Below, piece after piece: positions 52,037-62,730 of a stretch of 64,000 nucleotides of DNA. The notes beneath the pieces are model-generated. The model did no database searches and was not told where the DNA came from. It saw only the letters and a list, made by a program, of their open reading frames with translations. The stretch covers positions 2,914,501 to 2,978,500 of the forward strand of contig JAXDDX010000018.1 in assembly GCA_034670405.1 (NCBI GenBank). The letters run 5' to 3'. This DNA is from Hoplostethus atlanticus (Eukaryota; Chordata; Actinopteri; Trachichthyiformes; Trachichthyidae). The position numbers were made by a program, and so were the translations under genes. Each line of letters begins with the position of its first letter. The first letter of the stretch is position 1.

Positions 52037-53264
52037 AACAGCAGATTGATGGGGAAACTCTGCTGGGATTAACAGAGAGGATGTTGGAATTTTTTTTCCC
52101 TGTGATGAAACACCAGGTCATGTTTTTGAGAGAGTTGGAGAAGGTAATTGTAATTGTAATTGTTGAACGAGCCAATAGTAAAACCAAAAATCTAGATTCC
52201 ATGAATATGGTGAGTGGTGCTATGGAAAGTCTCTGTAAAAGATTTCCTATTCATTTCTTTATATAGTCAAGGAGCCCAGGAGTCATGGCCAGCATTATAT
52301 AGCCTGCCTCTACTGCCCCAAGAGTTGCAGGAAGCTCTGCAAAGAAAAGATCCAAAAAGAAGGACAAGTCCCATTTACGATCACTGTTGATCCAAGTGTT
52401 GTTCGACAACATAACCAAATACACATGGTACTTATAGTCAGTGTTATCCCCTTGATTTATGCTCGACTAGTTTGATGTCAGGAAAGTACATTTAGATCAC
52501 TTTTGCTATTGCTTATTTTAAGTAACTTAAATTGCAGTAACTCCTGAAAAGAAAGGACTACATCTTGAAAGCAGGAAAGTTTTAACTGAGGAGATGATCT
52601 TTCAGGTATCCAAACCATAAAAAATATGCTGATGTCCTGGGATGTCTGATCACCAGGTTTCCATTTCTGAAATACGACAGCTCCTCTGGCTATGTATGGA
52701 AAGCATTCTTCCACAGTTGTATTTTTATAATTTTTTTTCTTTGTGTGAGCATTATAATTTATGTCTATATCTACAGGAAACCTTACTGGAGTGCCTGAGA
52801 AATAAGTTCAAGAAAGAGAGGTCTCCTTTAGTGAACTTACAATCAGTCCGGGAGATGAAAAAAAAAGTTTGCCGCCAAGTTGGAGACAGAGAAGTGGGGA
52901 CCACGTGCCTTTGGAGGACCTAGCTGGACAAGAGCTGCCTGTCTAATTTCAGAGAGCAAAAAGGCGAAGAATTGAAGATGCAATCCAAATATCCTCTGGG
53001 GATCTTGATGCAACACAAGAGGTTTGCAATTTTTTTGATGATTGAAATAATGTAGTATGAAAATTAGCTTGAGAACATTCACATTATCATTGTTCACACC
53101 CTGAATACCAATACTGTGTTTCTTGTTATATTTCTTCCCAGATTGTGTTGGAGCTAGAAGTTGTTGGGGAGGATGAATTAAGTTTCAGGGAGCACGTAAG
53201 TGCTATCAATAATGAGCTGCACCGGCGACAGCCAGACTTCTTCACTATACACTATTGTGCATAG
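52037..53264 (+). pseudogene. SAM-domain exon and following exons of the same transposon gene
   Basis: Exon 52037..52143 (AACAG| acceptor, GAAG|GTAATT donor) reads QQIDGETLLGLTERMLEFFF, then PVMKHQVMFLRELEK: the C-terminal half of a SAM domain (pattern IDG-xLL-LTE-ml-...-P-k-R-x-L-x-x-i). Exon 52777..53021 begins ETLLECLRNKFKKERSPLVN, familiar from fish SAMD3-like proteins, but meets a stop at 52921; other frames continue to AAGAG|GTTTGC. Exon 53142..53264 reads IVLELEVVGEDELSFREHVS and ends at TAG. SAM domains are protein-interaction modules. Exon joins are inferred from splice sites; the phases do not all agree, so the copy is damaged. Confidence 0.55.
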
Positions 53265-53508
53265 TAATGTTTTTATATGGTGCAACTACTTTTTGATGAT
53301 CAATAGTCAATTTGAAACCACCTCTCTTTTCTTTTTCTTCAATCTACAATTGATGGTAGTGGCAAAGGGCTTACTTTATGTTATTGAAGTTTTATATATT
53401 ATAGGTTATTTGTTATTTTATTTAAATTAGTATTAGTAGTTAAATTAACTTCATATCATGGTAATTCTGCAGAATTATTAAAAAATATGTGGCCAACCAA
53501 GGCAATAA

Positions 53509-53673
53509 GGCAATAAAAGGTTTTGGATATTGATTGAACCTTTAAAAGGTTCTATATAGAACCATTCTGTTTAGCAACAAAGAACCCCAAGGGTTCTTTT
53601 AAATGAACCTTCTGAAATGGTTCTATATAGAACCATTTGAGGGTTCAATCAATATCCAAAACCTTTTATTGCC
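53509..53673. repeat. Inverted repeat with about 56-bp arms
   Basis: Left arm 53509..53564 (GGCAATAAAAGG... to the palindrome) and right arm 53618..53673 are near-perfect reverse complements, separated by about 53 bp. Copy 2 of the transposon lacks the right arm, going straight from the palindrome to ACTTATTCTTT. So either copy 1 gained an inverted duplication of its subterminal region or copy 2 lost it by recombination between palindromes. Confidence 0.9.
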
Positions 53674-54169
53674 TTTATGTACCAAGCTATAGAACCCTTA
53701 AAGGTTCTATATAGAACCACTTATTCTTTGTGTGTATGACATTCACAATTCTTCACAAAGCTAGCCCTGATACAGGACCCTTTTGGAGTCTTTCATCGTA
53801 TGGATTTTTTACTTTTTCCAAAGGGTCCAGCTCCATTGAACTTTTCCTGTGCGAAAGTCGGCGAGTCCTATAACAGCGAGGGTGACTGGGTGGAAAACCA
53901 CCAGGAAGACCATGCAGCCTGGTCAGACTGTTGGATTGTTCACCAGGAATGGCAAGCTGCCCGCCCCGTTTGCTAGCTGTATGTGGCTACAGTTTCTCCT
54001 TGATGGGTTTTTTCTGTTCTTTCAGTTCTACACAATGGCTGTAATTTTCAAGTAATTTTCTCTATCAAGTTCAAGCTGATAGAGGACGTTTTTTGCTTTT
54101 GCATTATTATTAAGTTTGCCAATGTTTGGCCATGCACATCTCAGGTTGTCTTTAATAATTGCCTGATTG

Positions 54170-54650
54170 TCAAGATATTTACCCATCTGCAGTTTCATTG
54201 GACTCATGCATTAGGCTCTGTAGTGATAGCTCAGAGGAGCCAGGTAAGAGTCATCCTGCCTGAAGACCAAATTGACTCTTCTGACAGCATGCTTGGAGCT
54301 GCCATTGGCCTGGGGGTAATGTGGACTTGATATGACATGCTTGAAGTCTTACTTTGCAGCAAATGTTGGACTTGGAACTTTTGCAGATAATTTTTGTTTG
54401 TCAGTGGACTCTGCCAAAATCCACATTTAGCATCTAAACTTCAGAAAACAGTTGTGTCTGCTAGTTTTAGAAGTAGGTCAGTCTTTTAAGATCAACACAT
54501 GCACAGATTTTCATTCATAGCTTTGAGCCAGGAACCATGGGGGCACACCATTTGGTATGTTCAGTTACATTTGAAATGAAGCCCATTAAGTGCAATCTCT
54601 TTAACTCTTCCTCTTCCTTAGGAATCAGCGGGACTGGGATGAGTCACTGT
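54170..54650 (-). mobile_element. Ty3/gypsy remnant: start of RT joined to integrase C-terminus
   Basis: Minus strand from 54640: IPKEEEELKRLHLMGFISNV, then TKWCAPMVP and ICACVDLKRL, the N-terminal RT segment (E-x-x-EWCAP-VPV...VDLK-LN). From 54350: FKHVISSPHYPQANGSSKHA, the integrase C-terminal segment (SSP-YPQ-NG-AE-A). RT core, RNase H and the integrase core are missing. A different gypsy lineage from the 34 kb element, judging by the RT sequence. Confidence 0.72.
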
Positions 54651-54968
54651 ATGGCTATACAAAAAAGAAAAGAAAAAAACTTGTGGTGGTTTTTATGTAT
54701 TTATATGTATTGAACACAAAGTCCAATATAGAGCAAAAATCAAGAACAGGACAGGTCGACATTATATTTCATATGATGAGGCAGAGAAAGATAGAGGAAA
54801 TTAGACATATCATTTAGGTAAGTAGTAGTATTGAATTATTGGATTTGGATTTTATTCTAAAATAATAGCATGTCGTTAACATTAACATCAAGATTTAGAA
54901 TGTAATCAAGGTGCTGTGACACATGCTTGTACTGTTGTTGCCTGTCACTCTAAAGTGAAAATGATAGC

Positions 54969-55330
54969 ATGTTAAGATTTAAGAATTATAAACGTCTGGG
55001 TTGTCCGCCAAATCCAATGTGTCCCTACCAACTTTCAAACCAAACCTACACCCTTGTTCACCACAGCCAAACAGCAGCTAGCCAGGCGAGCACTGGCCAA
55101 GAAAAGCAGCAAACGCTAGAACAATCCATACACAGGCAAGAGTGGCTCGCTGGTGATGGCACGAAAGCAAAAAGAATCACGGAGAAAAGAGCAGAATTCA
55201 TTGCGTTAGATGACCAACCACTTTCAGTTGTGGAAAATCAATGATTCACCTCGAGCCACAGTACACCATCCCCAACCCCCCGAAAACGGAGAAGCTATAT
55301 CCTCTAGCAATATGATATGAAGCCCATTTT
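54969..55330 (+). pseudogene. hAT transposase (ZBED-type) N-terminal fragment
   Basis: A 91-codon frame to 55244 ends AEFIALDDQPLSVVENQ, the characteristic segment of hAT transposases between the BED finger and the catalytic core (A-FI-LD-QP-SVVE-x-GF). The upstream TLEQSIHRQ and the Lys-rich linker fit too. After the stop, the +1 frame continues HLEPQYTIPNPPKTEKLYPL, matching LEPRYT-P-R. So there is one frame change near 55.23 kb and then the copy ends. Neither the BED zinc finger nor the catalytic region is intact. Confidence 0.75.
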
Positions 55331-56394
55331 CTATTTTATTACTTTTCATTTGAGTATTGTTATACAATTTTATCATACACGTTTTCTCAAATTATTGTCA
55401 CACCATATATTTCATTCAAATATTCTAAAAATGTCTAATTATTAATTTAATTAATTGTAAGATTATGAAATCTTGTTTGAGAAATAAAATTTGACTAAAA
55501 TTTTGTATTTGTTTTTAATAAATGATGAAACAAGAGTTCTTGGTAGTGGACTCAAGACTTTTAGACCCGACTATAGATGTACAGATTGGTAAGTCAGTGT
55601 ACATTTGTACACGGTGTACGTTTGGCTTCATATTGAATTGACCACCTGTGTGTTTTAATTGTTGCTGACTGAACGCAAGACAGAAACATAATTGGTCGCT
55701 GTGTCATAATTAAGGATAAAGATGGTTGCATTGTAATCTATTACTGATGCTGAACATAGGCTGCTGGTGCTTAGTAGTTACATTTCAGAAGCAGTCGTTT
55801 TGTATGCCACTCTTGTATGTGATTCCTGTGTCATCACTGATGAGAACTTGCTTGATATTGACCGGTGTGTGCGTGCCTGCGCACGTGCGTGCGTGCGTAA
55901 AGTTTACCACAAGTAAAATCTGGGTTTCATAAAGCTGTGCCTACCCTGTTATTGACCTCACCGCACATCACTGCATGGCTGGGCAGGGGAGTCTCGCCAA
56001 TGGCGAGCCTGCAGCTACTGCCCAGACAGCAAACATTGAGTATGCCATGGTTCAGTCCCCATTTCTTAGAGCTGACTGAGACAGTCAGACCTCGTATGGT
56101 CTCTATCAAAAATACTGCAGTGCATAATAATAATAATCAGACTATTTGTATAGCACTTTTGTAAAAACATTGTGCTTTACATACAATAGAATTAGAAGGG
56201 AATTAGAATTAGATAAAAATAATGTAATAAGAGATACAGATACCAACGCAAATACAAACAGAGAGCAATTTACATAAAAGCATGTCCATGAATGTCCAGC
56301 CAAAACAAATAATAAATAATAATAAATAAGACAAAATTCACAATTACAAATAGAAAATAGATCAACATGTTCTATGTTTTTAGAAGTGTTGTAA

Positions 56395-56900
56395 AAGATG
56401 AAACTAAAAGGCGCAGTCACCAGCCCAGACTGTGGAACAGACAGAAGGGCCTTCCCTGAAGATGTCAGGCTGCACGCTGGCTCAGAGGGGGTTAAAAGGT
56501 CAGCAATATACGTGGGGGCTAGACCATGCCGTGCTTTAAAGTAAAATCTTAAAATCAATTCTAAATCTAACTAGTAACCAGTGTAGAGATGCTAAGATTG
56601 GGGAAATATGGTCTCTTTGTTTGGCACCAGTTAAAATCCAAGCTCCTAAGTTAATTTTCTGGCCGTTGGCTTTATATTCAATGACAGGTTATGTAGGCCA
56701 TTTAGAGTAAGATTTCTATTGTTGTTTGGGCCAAGTAAAATATTTCAGATTTGCCTTCATTTAGCTGGAGACAATTTTAGGACATCCAGCATTTGAAGTC
56801 GCTGAAGTAGTTTCTGAGTGTCAAAGCAATTTGGGTCATTATGTCTTAAGGGTATAACTGTGTGTCGTCAGCATAGTAGTGAAAGGAGACATAGGGAGGG
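56395..56900 (-). mobile_element. L2/CR1-group LINE remnant: RT YADD box to C-terminus, deleted
   Basis: Minus strand: HYYADDTQLYP (56.86 kb, RT catalytic box), CLQLNEGKSEIFYL (56.75 kb, the LQLN-xKTE block), then after a deletion TGYQLDLELILRFYFKARHG and LAPTYIADLLTPSEPA (56.58-56.48 kb, the HWLPV-RI-FKILLLTFKA-HGLAP-Y block). Few stops compared with the 26 kb and 29 kb relatives. Confidence 0.75.
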
Positions 56901-56913
56901 AAAGTAATCAAGT

Positions 56914-56926
56914 CGCCCCCTGGTGG
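56914..56926 (-). promoter_or_regulatory. CTCF-like binding motif
   Basis: Minus-strand CCACCAGGGGGCG is an exact match to the CTCF core. It lies just outside the upstream edge of the LINE fragment. Motif match only. Confidence 0.45.
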
Positions 56927-57731
56927 TAGCGTTCCTAACGCTGAGAGAAATGAATGACATTCTCCATAGAGAAAAAATATATCTTGGGCTACATTGCAAA
57001 GTTAACAAAACGGTGTTCATGACATATACACGGGGTTAAACTTTATTGATTCTGGTTATCATAGTTTATTTTCATCATTGCAGATGTAAATAAACTATGA
57101 TCACCAGATGCACTTACATCGTGGCCCAAAACAAGGACCATGAGGAAGAGAAATGAAGGTCGAGATGACAGTGACATTTCCGACAGCCCTGTTGAAAGTA
57201 ACAAAGTGGATAACGTTATCAGTGGACTGAGCACAAGTAGTAGCAGCATGAGTGAAGTCAGCACAACAGCAAATGGCACAAAACAACAAGAAAATATGAT
57301 CCAAGTTATCTCAGTTTTGTATTCACTTGGAGCGGGACGGAGGGAGAGCCGAGGCATGTGTAGGTGTTTTTCATATTGTTGATTTTGCTAGATACCAGTG
57401 AACTGTTTAGACCTGGACCTGCAGGGTCAAAGACATCATCTTGATATATATCAAGATGATATATATCATACCTATATCAGGGGGATGTATTTGTGGTTGT
57501 GTCCACCTGGACTGGTAAGCAAATCGTAGTTGGCAAGGATAAAAGAAAGAAAGACAAAAGCAAGATTGAGCATTGCATCTTGTTGTGGTTGTGTGCAAGA
57601 AAAGCAAAGGTTCTCATAACCAACAGGTGTAATGTTTTGTTTGTATGTTGTGGTTCTCGTGGGGGGAGCTGGTGTACTTGTCTTAGAAGTAGGGTGAGAG
57701 GGGGATGGGACAACACCTGGAGGTTTGCAGC

Positions 57732-57780
57732 TGTGTGTGTGTGTGTGTGTGTGTATGTGTGCATGCACGCGCGTGTGTGT
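57732..57780. repeat. (TG)n microsatellite with CG-containing interruptions
   Basis: Alternating purine-pyrimidine run including GCATGCACGCGCGTGTG; potentially Z-DNA-forming. It ends 12 bp before the left end of the CACTA-like copy 2. Confidence 0.95.
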
Positions 57781-57791
57781 GGCCATCAGCT

Positions 57792-59950
57792 CACTGTCAG
57801 AAAAAAAGGGTTCATTAGGGTTCTATATAAAACATCAAGGTTCTATATAGAACCCTAAGATTCTATATCCTCTACCAAAGAACCATTTGTCTAAAAAGGT
57901 TCTATAAAAATTCAGTAAAACAACAAAGAACCTTTTTTTAAAAAAAGCACAAACCACAAACTTGCGGTCTTTTGACTGTGAACGCGAGCCACTGTCTTCA
58001 CAGAATGTCCACGAGCGAGGACAGTTCAGTGTCAACTGTCAAATATCAACTGGAAAACTGACCGCGATAGTTTCCAACGAACTAAAGGTGGGTACAACGT
58101 CTAACAGACTTTTTTAAATGGAAATTATATTTGTTGAGATATGCTATCTGTTTTCCTCATGGTGTTTTAACTGGCGGCAAGTGTCGATAATGTTACATGT
58201 AACGTTACCTTGGCTTATTGTAAACTAACAGCTAACTAACAGCTGTTAGTTAACCTAACTAACCTAGTTATCAACGTTGTCAGTTAACCTACTGTTAATT
58301 CCCAACTAAGTTAGCTAGTTAGCTTGGTGATAGAACGTGTGGTTACAGATATCTCATTTCTCTAACATATAGCGTTAGTTTTTAGCACTCTATTCAGGGG
58401 GTTATGATTTTAATTTCCAATTAATTTGGTTTATATACAACTACACTTGTATTTTACTTATTTATAAGTATACTTTGTTTTTATCACAGTTTACCAAAAT
58501 GTATTATCATGCTTAGCTTTAGTCTAATTTTGGTTCACTTGAAATAACCTTGGTAACCACAATTTTTTAATGTTGTACTTATTGTTTGTGTTTGTTGCAG
58601 ATGCATCATGAAATAAGGTTGCGTTTTGGCCAGGACTTGGAGCTAAATCTTCAAGATGCTCTCAATGTGATGACACCCAACATCATAAGGGTGGCTCGTA
58701 GTGGGAGTGAGAGGGGCCTCCTGTCAAGCCTGCTGGGAACTGAGGCTAACAAAGATGGTATGTTACATCTTATCATACATCATACACTTGCACTCTCACA
58801 CACACACAATTGTATTCATAAAACTACATGGTTTTATGCAGAGATCATTTATTTTTTCTGAAATTTCAGACCTGCAAAGGAGCGCAGCAATCCTGATTCT
58901 GCCTGTCCTATTCAAGGAGAGCTCCAAGTTCCTTTACTGTTTAGATGAGGTATATGTTGAATCTTCACACTGTCATTGACATTTTGTTGTATTGTCAATT
59001 ACCTATAGCTTGAATTCTATCAGGAGGTTCCTTAGATATGTTTCTTTTCCATAGGAACCAACAAGCTCATTCCCAACCATCATCTTCTATGATGCAGGGA
59101 ATCCCCTCCTTGCTTTGAAAGCATCCATAAAGATGGATGGAGTTGCCATCACAAGTGGAGAAATGGATGTGCCACAGGCTCTGCAGTGTCTGCTTGAGGT
59201 GTATTTCCTGTTTCGTATGGAGTACCCAGATGAAACACACTGTCATTTATAGAACATTATTTTTTCAAACTAGGAAATGGTAAGAAAAGAGTGTCTATTC
59301 CGGTGCTCAAAATGTACAATCATCTTTCACAGTGAATGATGGAATTGATGTAAATAGTAATTTTCAAGAAAGTGTTTGCCAAGATTAAAAAACTTTAGCC
59401 TACTGTTCTTTTGTTTTTGCTGGTTGATTTTAATCTGTCACTCTATTCACTAACATTTATTGGCAATTTCAAATGTTGAGGATTGCCCAGTGATATTTAA
59501 AATCTTAACTGAAATTTAAATTGTATTTTTATTTTATATGTGGTGCTGATATACTGTATTTTAATAACTGTGTGCATGGAATGTTTTGTTCACTGTAATA
59601 TTTTATATTGTGTAATGTAGCCTACTATTTGTGTATAGTAATGTTTTAGGTGTAACTACTTTTTGATGATCAATACAGTCAATTTGAAACCACCTCTCTT
59701 CTCTTTTTCTTCAATCTACAATAGGTTGGTAGTGGCAAAGGGCTTACTGTATGTTATTGAAGTTTTAAATATTATAGGTTATTGGTTATTTTATTTAAAT
59801 TAGTAGTAGTAGTTAAATTAACTTCATATCAGGTAATTCTGTAGAATTATTAAAAATATGTGGCTAACCAAGGCAATAAGGCAATAAAAGGTTTGGGATA
59901 TTGATTGAACCTTTAAAAGGTTCTATATAGAACCACTTATTCTTTATACT
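57792..59950 (+). mobile_element. CACTA-like DNA transposon, internally deleted copy (copy 2)
   Basis: Left end CACTGTCAGAAAAAAAGG, then repeated GGTTCTATATA motifs (perfect palindrome at 57839) over about 130 bp. A possible untranslated first exon ends at ACTAAAG|GTGGGT (58087). Three coding exons follow, then an AT-rich 3' region whose last 310 bp (59632..59945) match copy 1, ending with the palindrome at 59919 and ACTTATTCTTT. The exact right end is uncertain by about 15 bp. It carries no transposase, so it would depend on an autonomous relative. Confidence 0.65.
58601..59334 (+). pseudogene. SAMD3-like C-terminal domain carried by the transposon, three exons
   Basis: Exon 58601..58757 (GTTGCAG| to GATG|GTATGT) reads MHHEIRLRFGQDLELNLQDA, then NVMTPNIIRVARS. 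Exon 58870..58949 (TTTCAG| to GATGAG|GTATAT) reads DLQRSAAILILPVLFKESSK then FLYCLDE. The last exon from 59055 (CATAG|) reads EPTSSFPTIIFYDAGNPLLA and ALQCLLEVYFLFRMEYP. Splice phases agree across all three, so the frame is intact to a TAG at 59250. After it another frame gives GKKRVSIPVLKMYNHLSQ and a stop at 59334, which looks like the true C-terminus lost by a small frameshift. From memory, this layout resembles the C-terminus of fish SAMD3-like proteins; function unknown. The upstream exons supplying the start are missing. Confidence 0.6.
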
Positions 59951-60185
59951 CTAAGTTGACATATACAAACCTAAACTCCTGAACTCACTTACCCATTCAT
60001 TTTCTACGGCCGCGCACAGTTGAACAAAAACAAAACAGATGTCCTAAGTTTGAATAAAACACCTGGCCTTCACTTAAAGTTGTGAACATGATTTTTTTTG
60101 TTTTGTGTTCTGATACCTATTTAGAGGACGTCATGAAGCCTTATGGCAATCCGATAAAATAAACCATATTTATAAAAGCTGGAAA

Positions 60186-61190
60186 TTGGTCAGATTTTAC
60201 CGTAACACAACACAAGGGTTAAAATGCGAGAGTGGACATTTGAACTTTGAGGTAGAGTGTAGCAGTGCATTAAATACAATTGCCTTGTGGTCAGACACAC
60301 AAATGTCCTTTGTTTCTACATTACTGAGGGGCAGACCAAAAGAGAGTACTAGGTCAAGAGTGTGGCCACAGATGGGTATAATCACTCATAGATTGAGCAA
60401 GGTTTAAAGACTCAATGAGCTGTATAAAATCAGTAACAAATGCATGAGGTCAGCAACATGTAGATATTAAAATAAGTATTCAAATTATATCATATTTAGA
60501 CGTGATAGACGAGACAGGAGGTCAGAGAATTCGGAGTTGTAGTTCAGCATGGGGGGTCTGTAAACTAAGATGCATAGCAAGGGAGCCTTATATGAAGGTA
60601 TTTCATAAGTGTATCATGATTTGCAAGAGCGAAAAACGATTTGAGCAAGAAAAATAAATTTGTATTCACAAAATTCACGAACATTTTTTTTGCGCACAGC
60701 GACTTTTGTCACTGTTTCAGCGCTCAAAGCCTGCCACATCGATTTGCAAGGGTGTGGACCAGGATTTGCAAGCAAAGGGGAGACGGGGCTAGAACAGAGA
60801 GCTATCTAATTGGTGCACGGAGACTGATCACTATGCTCTGCAATGATTGGATACAGAACGTGTCACTATGACTGGCACCATAACTGCTCCAATGTGTTAG
60901 CTATAGTGGATTTATTTCACTAAATGTAAATTCTGGTCCACACGCTTGCAAATCAATTTGGCAGGCTTTGAGCGCTGAAACAGACAAATGTCGGTGCACG
61001 CAAAATTGACGTTTGCAAGTGTAAATTATCAATTATACATTGATGACAGATAAAAGACCTGTTAGAGAGAGATCTAACATTCAAGAGTCCAAACCTAACA
61101 ACTGAATCAGATATGGGAGTAGGAGTTGAGGGCTGTCCAGGAATGTAAATCAGGTTATTTGCATTGGCAGCTGTGGGTCTTATCAATGAT
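60186..61190 (-). mobile_element. Non-LTR retrotransposon remnant: endonuclease region, split by a MITE
   Basis: Minus strand: FGLLNVRSLSNRSFI (61.1 kb, the N-terminal endonuclease block), then below the inserted MITE GHTLDLVLSFGLPLSNVETK and DICVSDHKAIVFN (60.37-60.25 kb, the SDH catalytic block). Same family type as the 26.0-27.5 kb fragment. Truncated before the RT. Confidence 0.75.
60688..61006. mobile_element. MITE with long terminal inverted repeats, nested in the LINE
   Basis: Left arm 60688..60770 and right arm 60925..61006 are imperfect reverse complements over about 82 bp, sharing CTGTTTCAGCGCTCAAAGCC, TGCCA, GATTTGCAAG and GTGTGGACCAG. The interior is about 155 bp and non-coding. 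The outer limits may extend some 60 bp further, to ATTTGCAAG-like ends near 60625 and 61020. Superfamily not assigned. Confidence 0.75.
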
Positions 61191-62509
61191 GATCAATGAA
61201 ACAATGATATCTATACAGAAATGAGGCAATGTGGATAATGGCTGGGAAAATGTATTTCCTACCACACCAACTCATCAATAGTTCATGGACTCCCACACAA
61301 AGTCACACACACTCTTAACCATTTGGATTTAATGATCAAATCCTTTTTAACAGTCCTCCACTGTCCCCTAATTATACGTCTAGGTATAAGCATATCTGCA
61401 AGATTCCTGTAGTTGTGAACAAAAGGGCCCTCTGGAGGTAGCAGTCATAGTAACTTAATAGTGGTTTGAACCTTAAAGGGTAATCCAGGGATTTTAAAAC
61501 CTGGGCCCTATTTATACATATTTTGGGGTCTAAATGACTAATAGGTACAAAAAGTTTTGGAATTGCTCCAGTAGATCGCCTCAGCCGGCAGTCGCGAAAC
61601 AGGCTGCAATGGCTGTAACGTAATCCGTTGGGGCCACTGCACCCAAAGTACGTCCACTAAAAGTGCTTGTTTTTGCCACTGACAGGCTCAGATTTTTATT
61701 CGAAGTGTCTGACAACATTACGGAAAGGATCCCTACAGAAGATTTTTCTGTTGGGCACAGGTTTTTTTCTTGCCTGCGCCCGTTTGGTATTTTGGTGACT
61801 CCCCGTGCTCCTAAGTGGGAGGAGAGGTGCAGTAGGGGGTGTGTCAGTAAAGATCAAGCAGTGCAGTGCAATTTTGGTGTCAAGGATTATGGGGATTTGT
61901 GCTTGCACCATCCACCTGCGCACACCATGTCAAAAGTGCACGCTGCAAAGTGCAGGCGGGTTCTGTGTTATTTCTGATCCTATTCAAAAGCTTACCAACC
62001 ATTTTTGTGGATGATATGTTGGCCAATTTGACTTATAAACCTCAACTTATATAAATACCTCAAGCAGAAGAAAATGAGTTATAACATTTTTCATTCTAAC
62101 TATATACACATGTGGCTGGGAATCAATATTTCCATGAAAGTTTTTTTCTTCACAAAAGGTTTACTGATTGGTGAACTAGGCTGGGTCAAACACTTAGGTT
62201 AGAAAGCCAGTAGGCCTTCTCATCTTAATTTGCTAATTATTGTAGGCCTACCCAGAGGGTAAGGAGGGTAAATATTGTGGAGGTGGCCGCATTCCTCTAT
62301 AGATGTTATGGACTGGCTGGTAGATGCAGCCCTCCCGTAGCCAAACTGTCCCTACGGTTCTTACATTGGGAAACAATTCTCCTGGGACCAGAGCAACACA
62401 TGTTAACCAAATGCGTTATCTCCTCCCAAGCTAATTTAAGAAAATTTGTCAGCAGTGACTCATTTAAGATGCCATATTGTCACTCGTGGCGATTCTGCAC
62501 GTCCTGCAA

Positions 62510-62550
62510 AAGTTTTGTTCAGTTTCCCAAGAGGAAACTGAACAAAACTT
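62510..62550. repeat. Perfect inverted repeat, 18-bp arms, 5-base loop
   Basis: AAGTTTTGTTCAGTTTCC, loop CAAGA, then its exact reverse complement. No T-run or other context suggests a terminator; it may be a foldback or a small-RNA hairpin. Confidence 0.95.
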
Positions 62551-62730
62551 GTGCAAAACTGTTCTCTTCCATCACCAAAATGTCAGAGCGCAGAGTGCAA
62601 CACTTTTAAAGAGAAGGAAGATTATTTTATTGGTCATGATTGAAGCCAGACCCACCTACCTTATATCCAACTGCAGCGTAGGTGCACCGTGCACCTCTGG
62701 CCACATAATCACCAAAAATAAATCGCCATG

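Larger units (their letters stand above)
50815..53740 (+). mobile_element. CACTA-like DNA transposon, 5'-truncated copy (copy 1)
   Basis: Contains a broken transposase-like region, a SAM-domain exon and further exons, then about 480 bp of 3' end. The 3' end shares about 310 bp (53255..53565) with the copy at 57.8-59.95 kb and carries GGTTCTATATAGAACC palindromes at 53548, 53619 and 53703. Reading the right end in reverse gives CACAC AAAGAATAAGTGGTTC, similar in spacing to the left end of copy 2 (CACTGTCAGAAAAAAAGG, then GTTC). Termini starting CAC and repeated subterminal palindromes are CACTA (EnSpm) traits. No left end is found before 50.8 kb. Superfamily assignment is inferred from the ends and from the transposase similarity. 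Confidence 0.65.
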
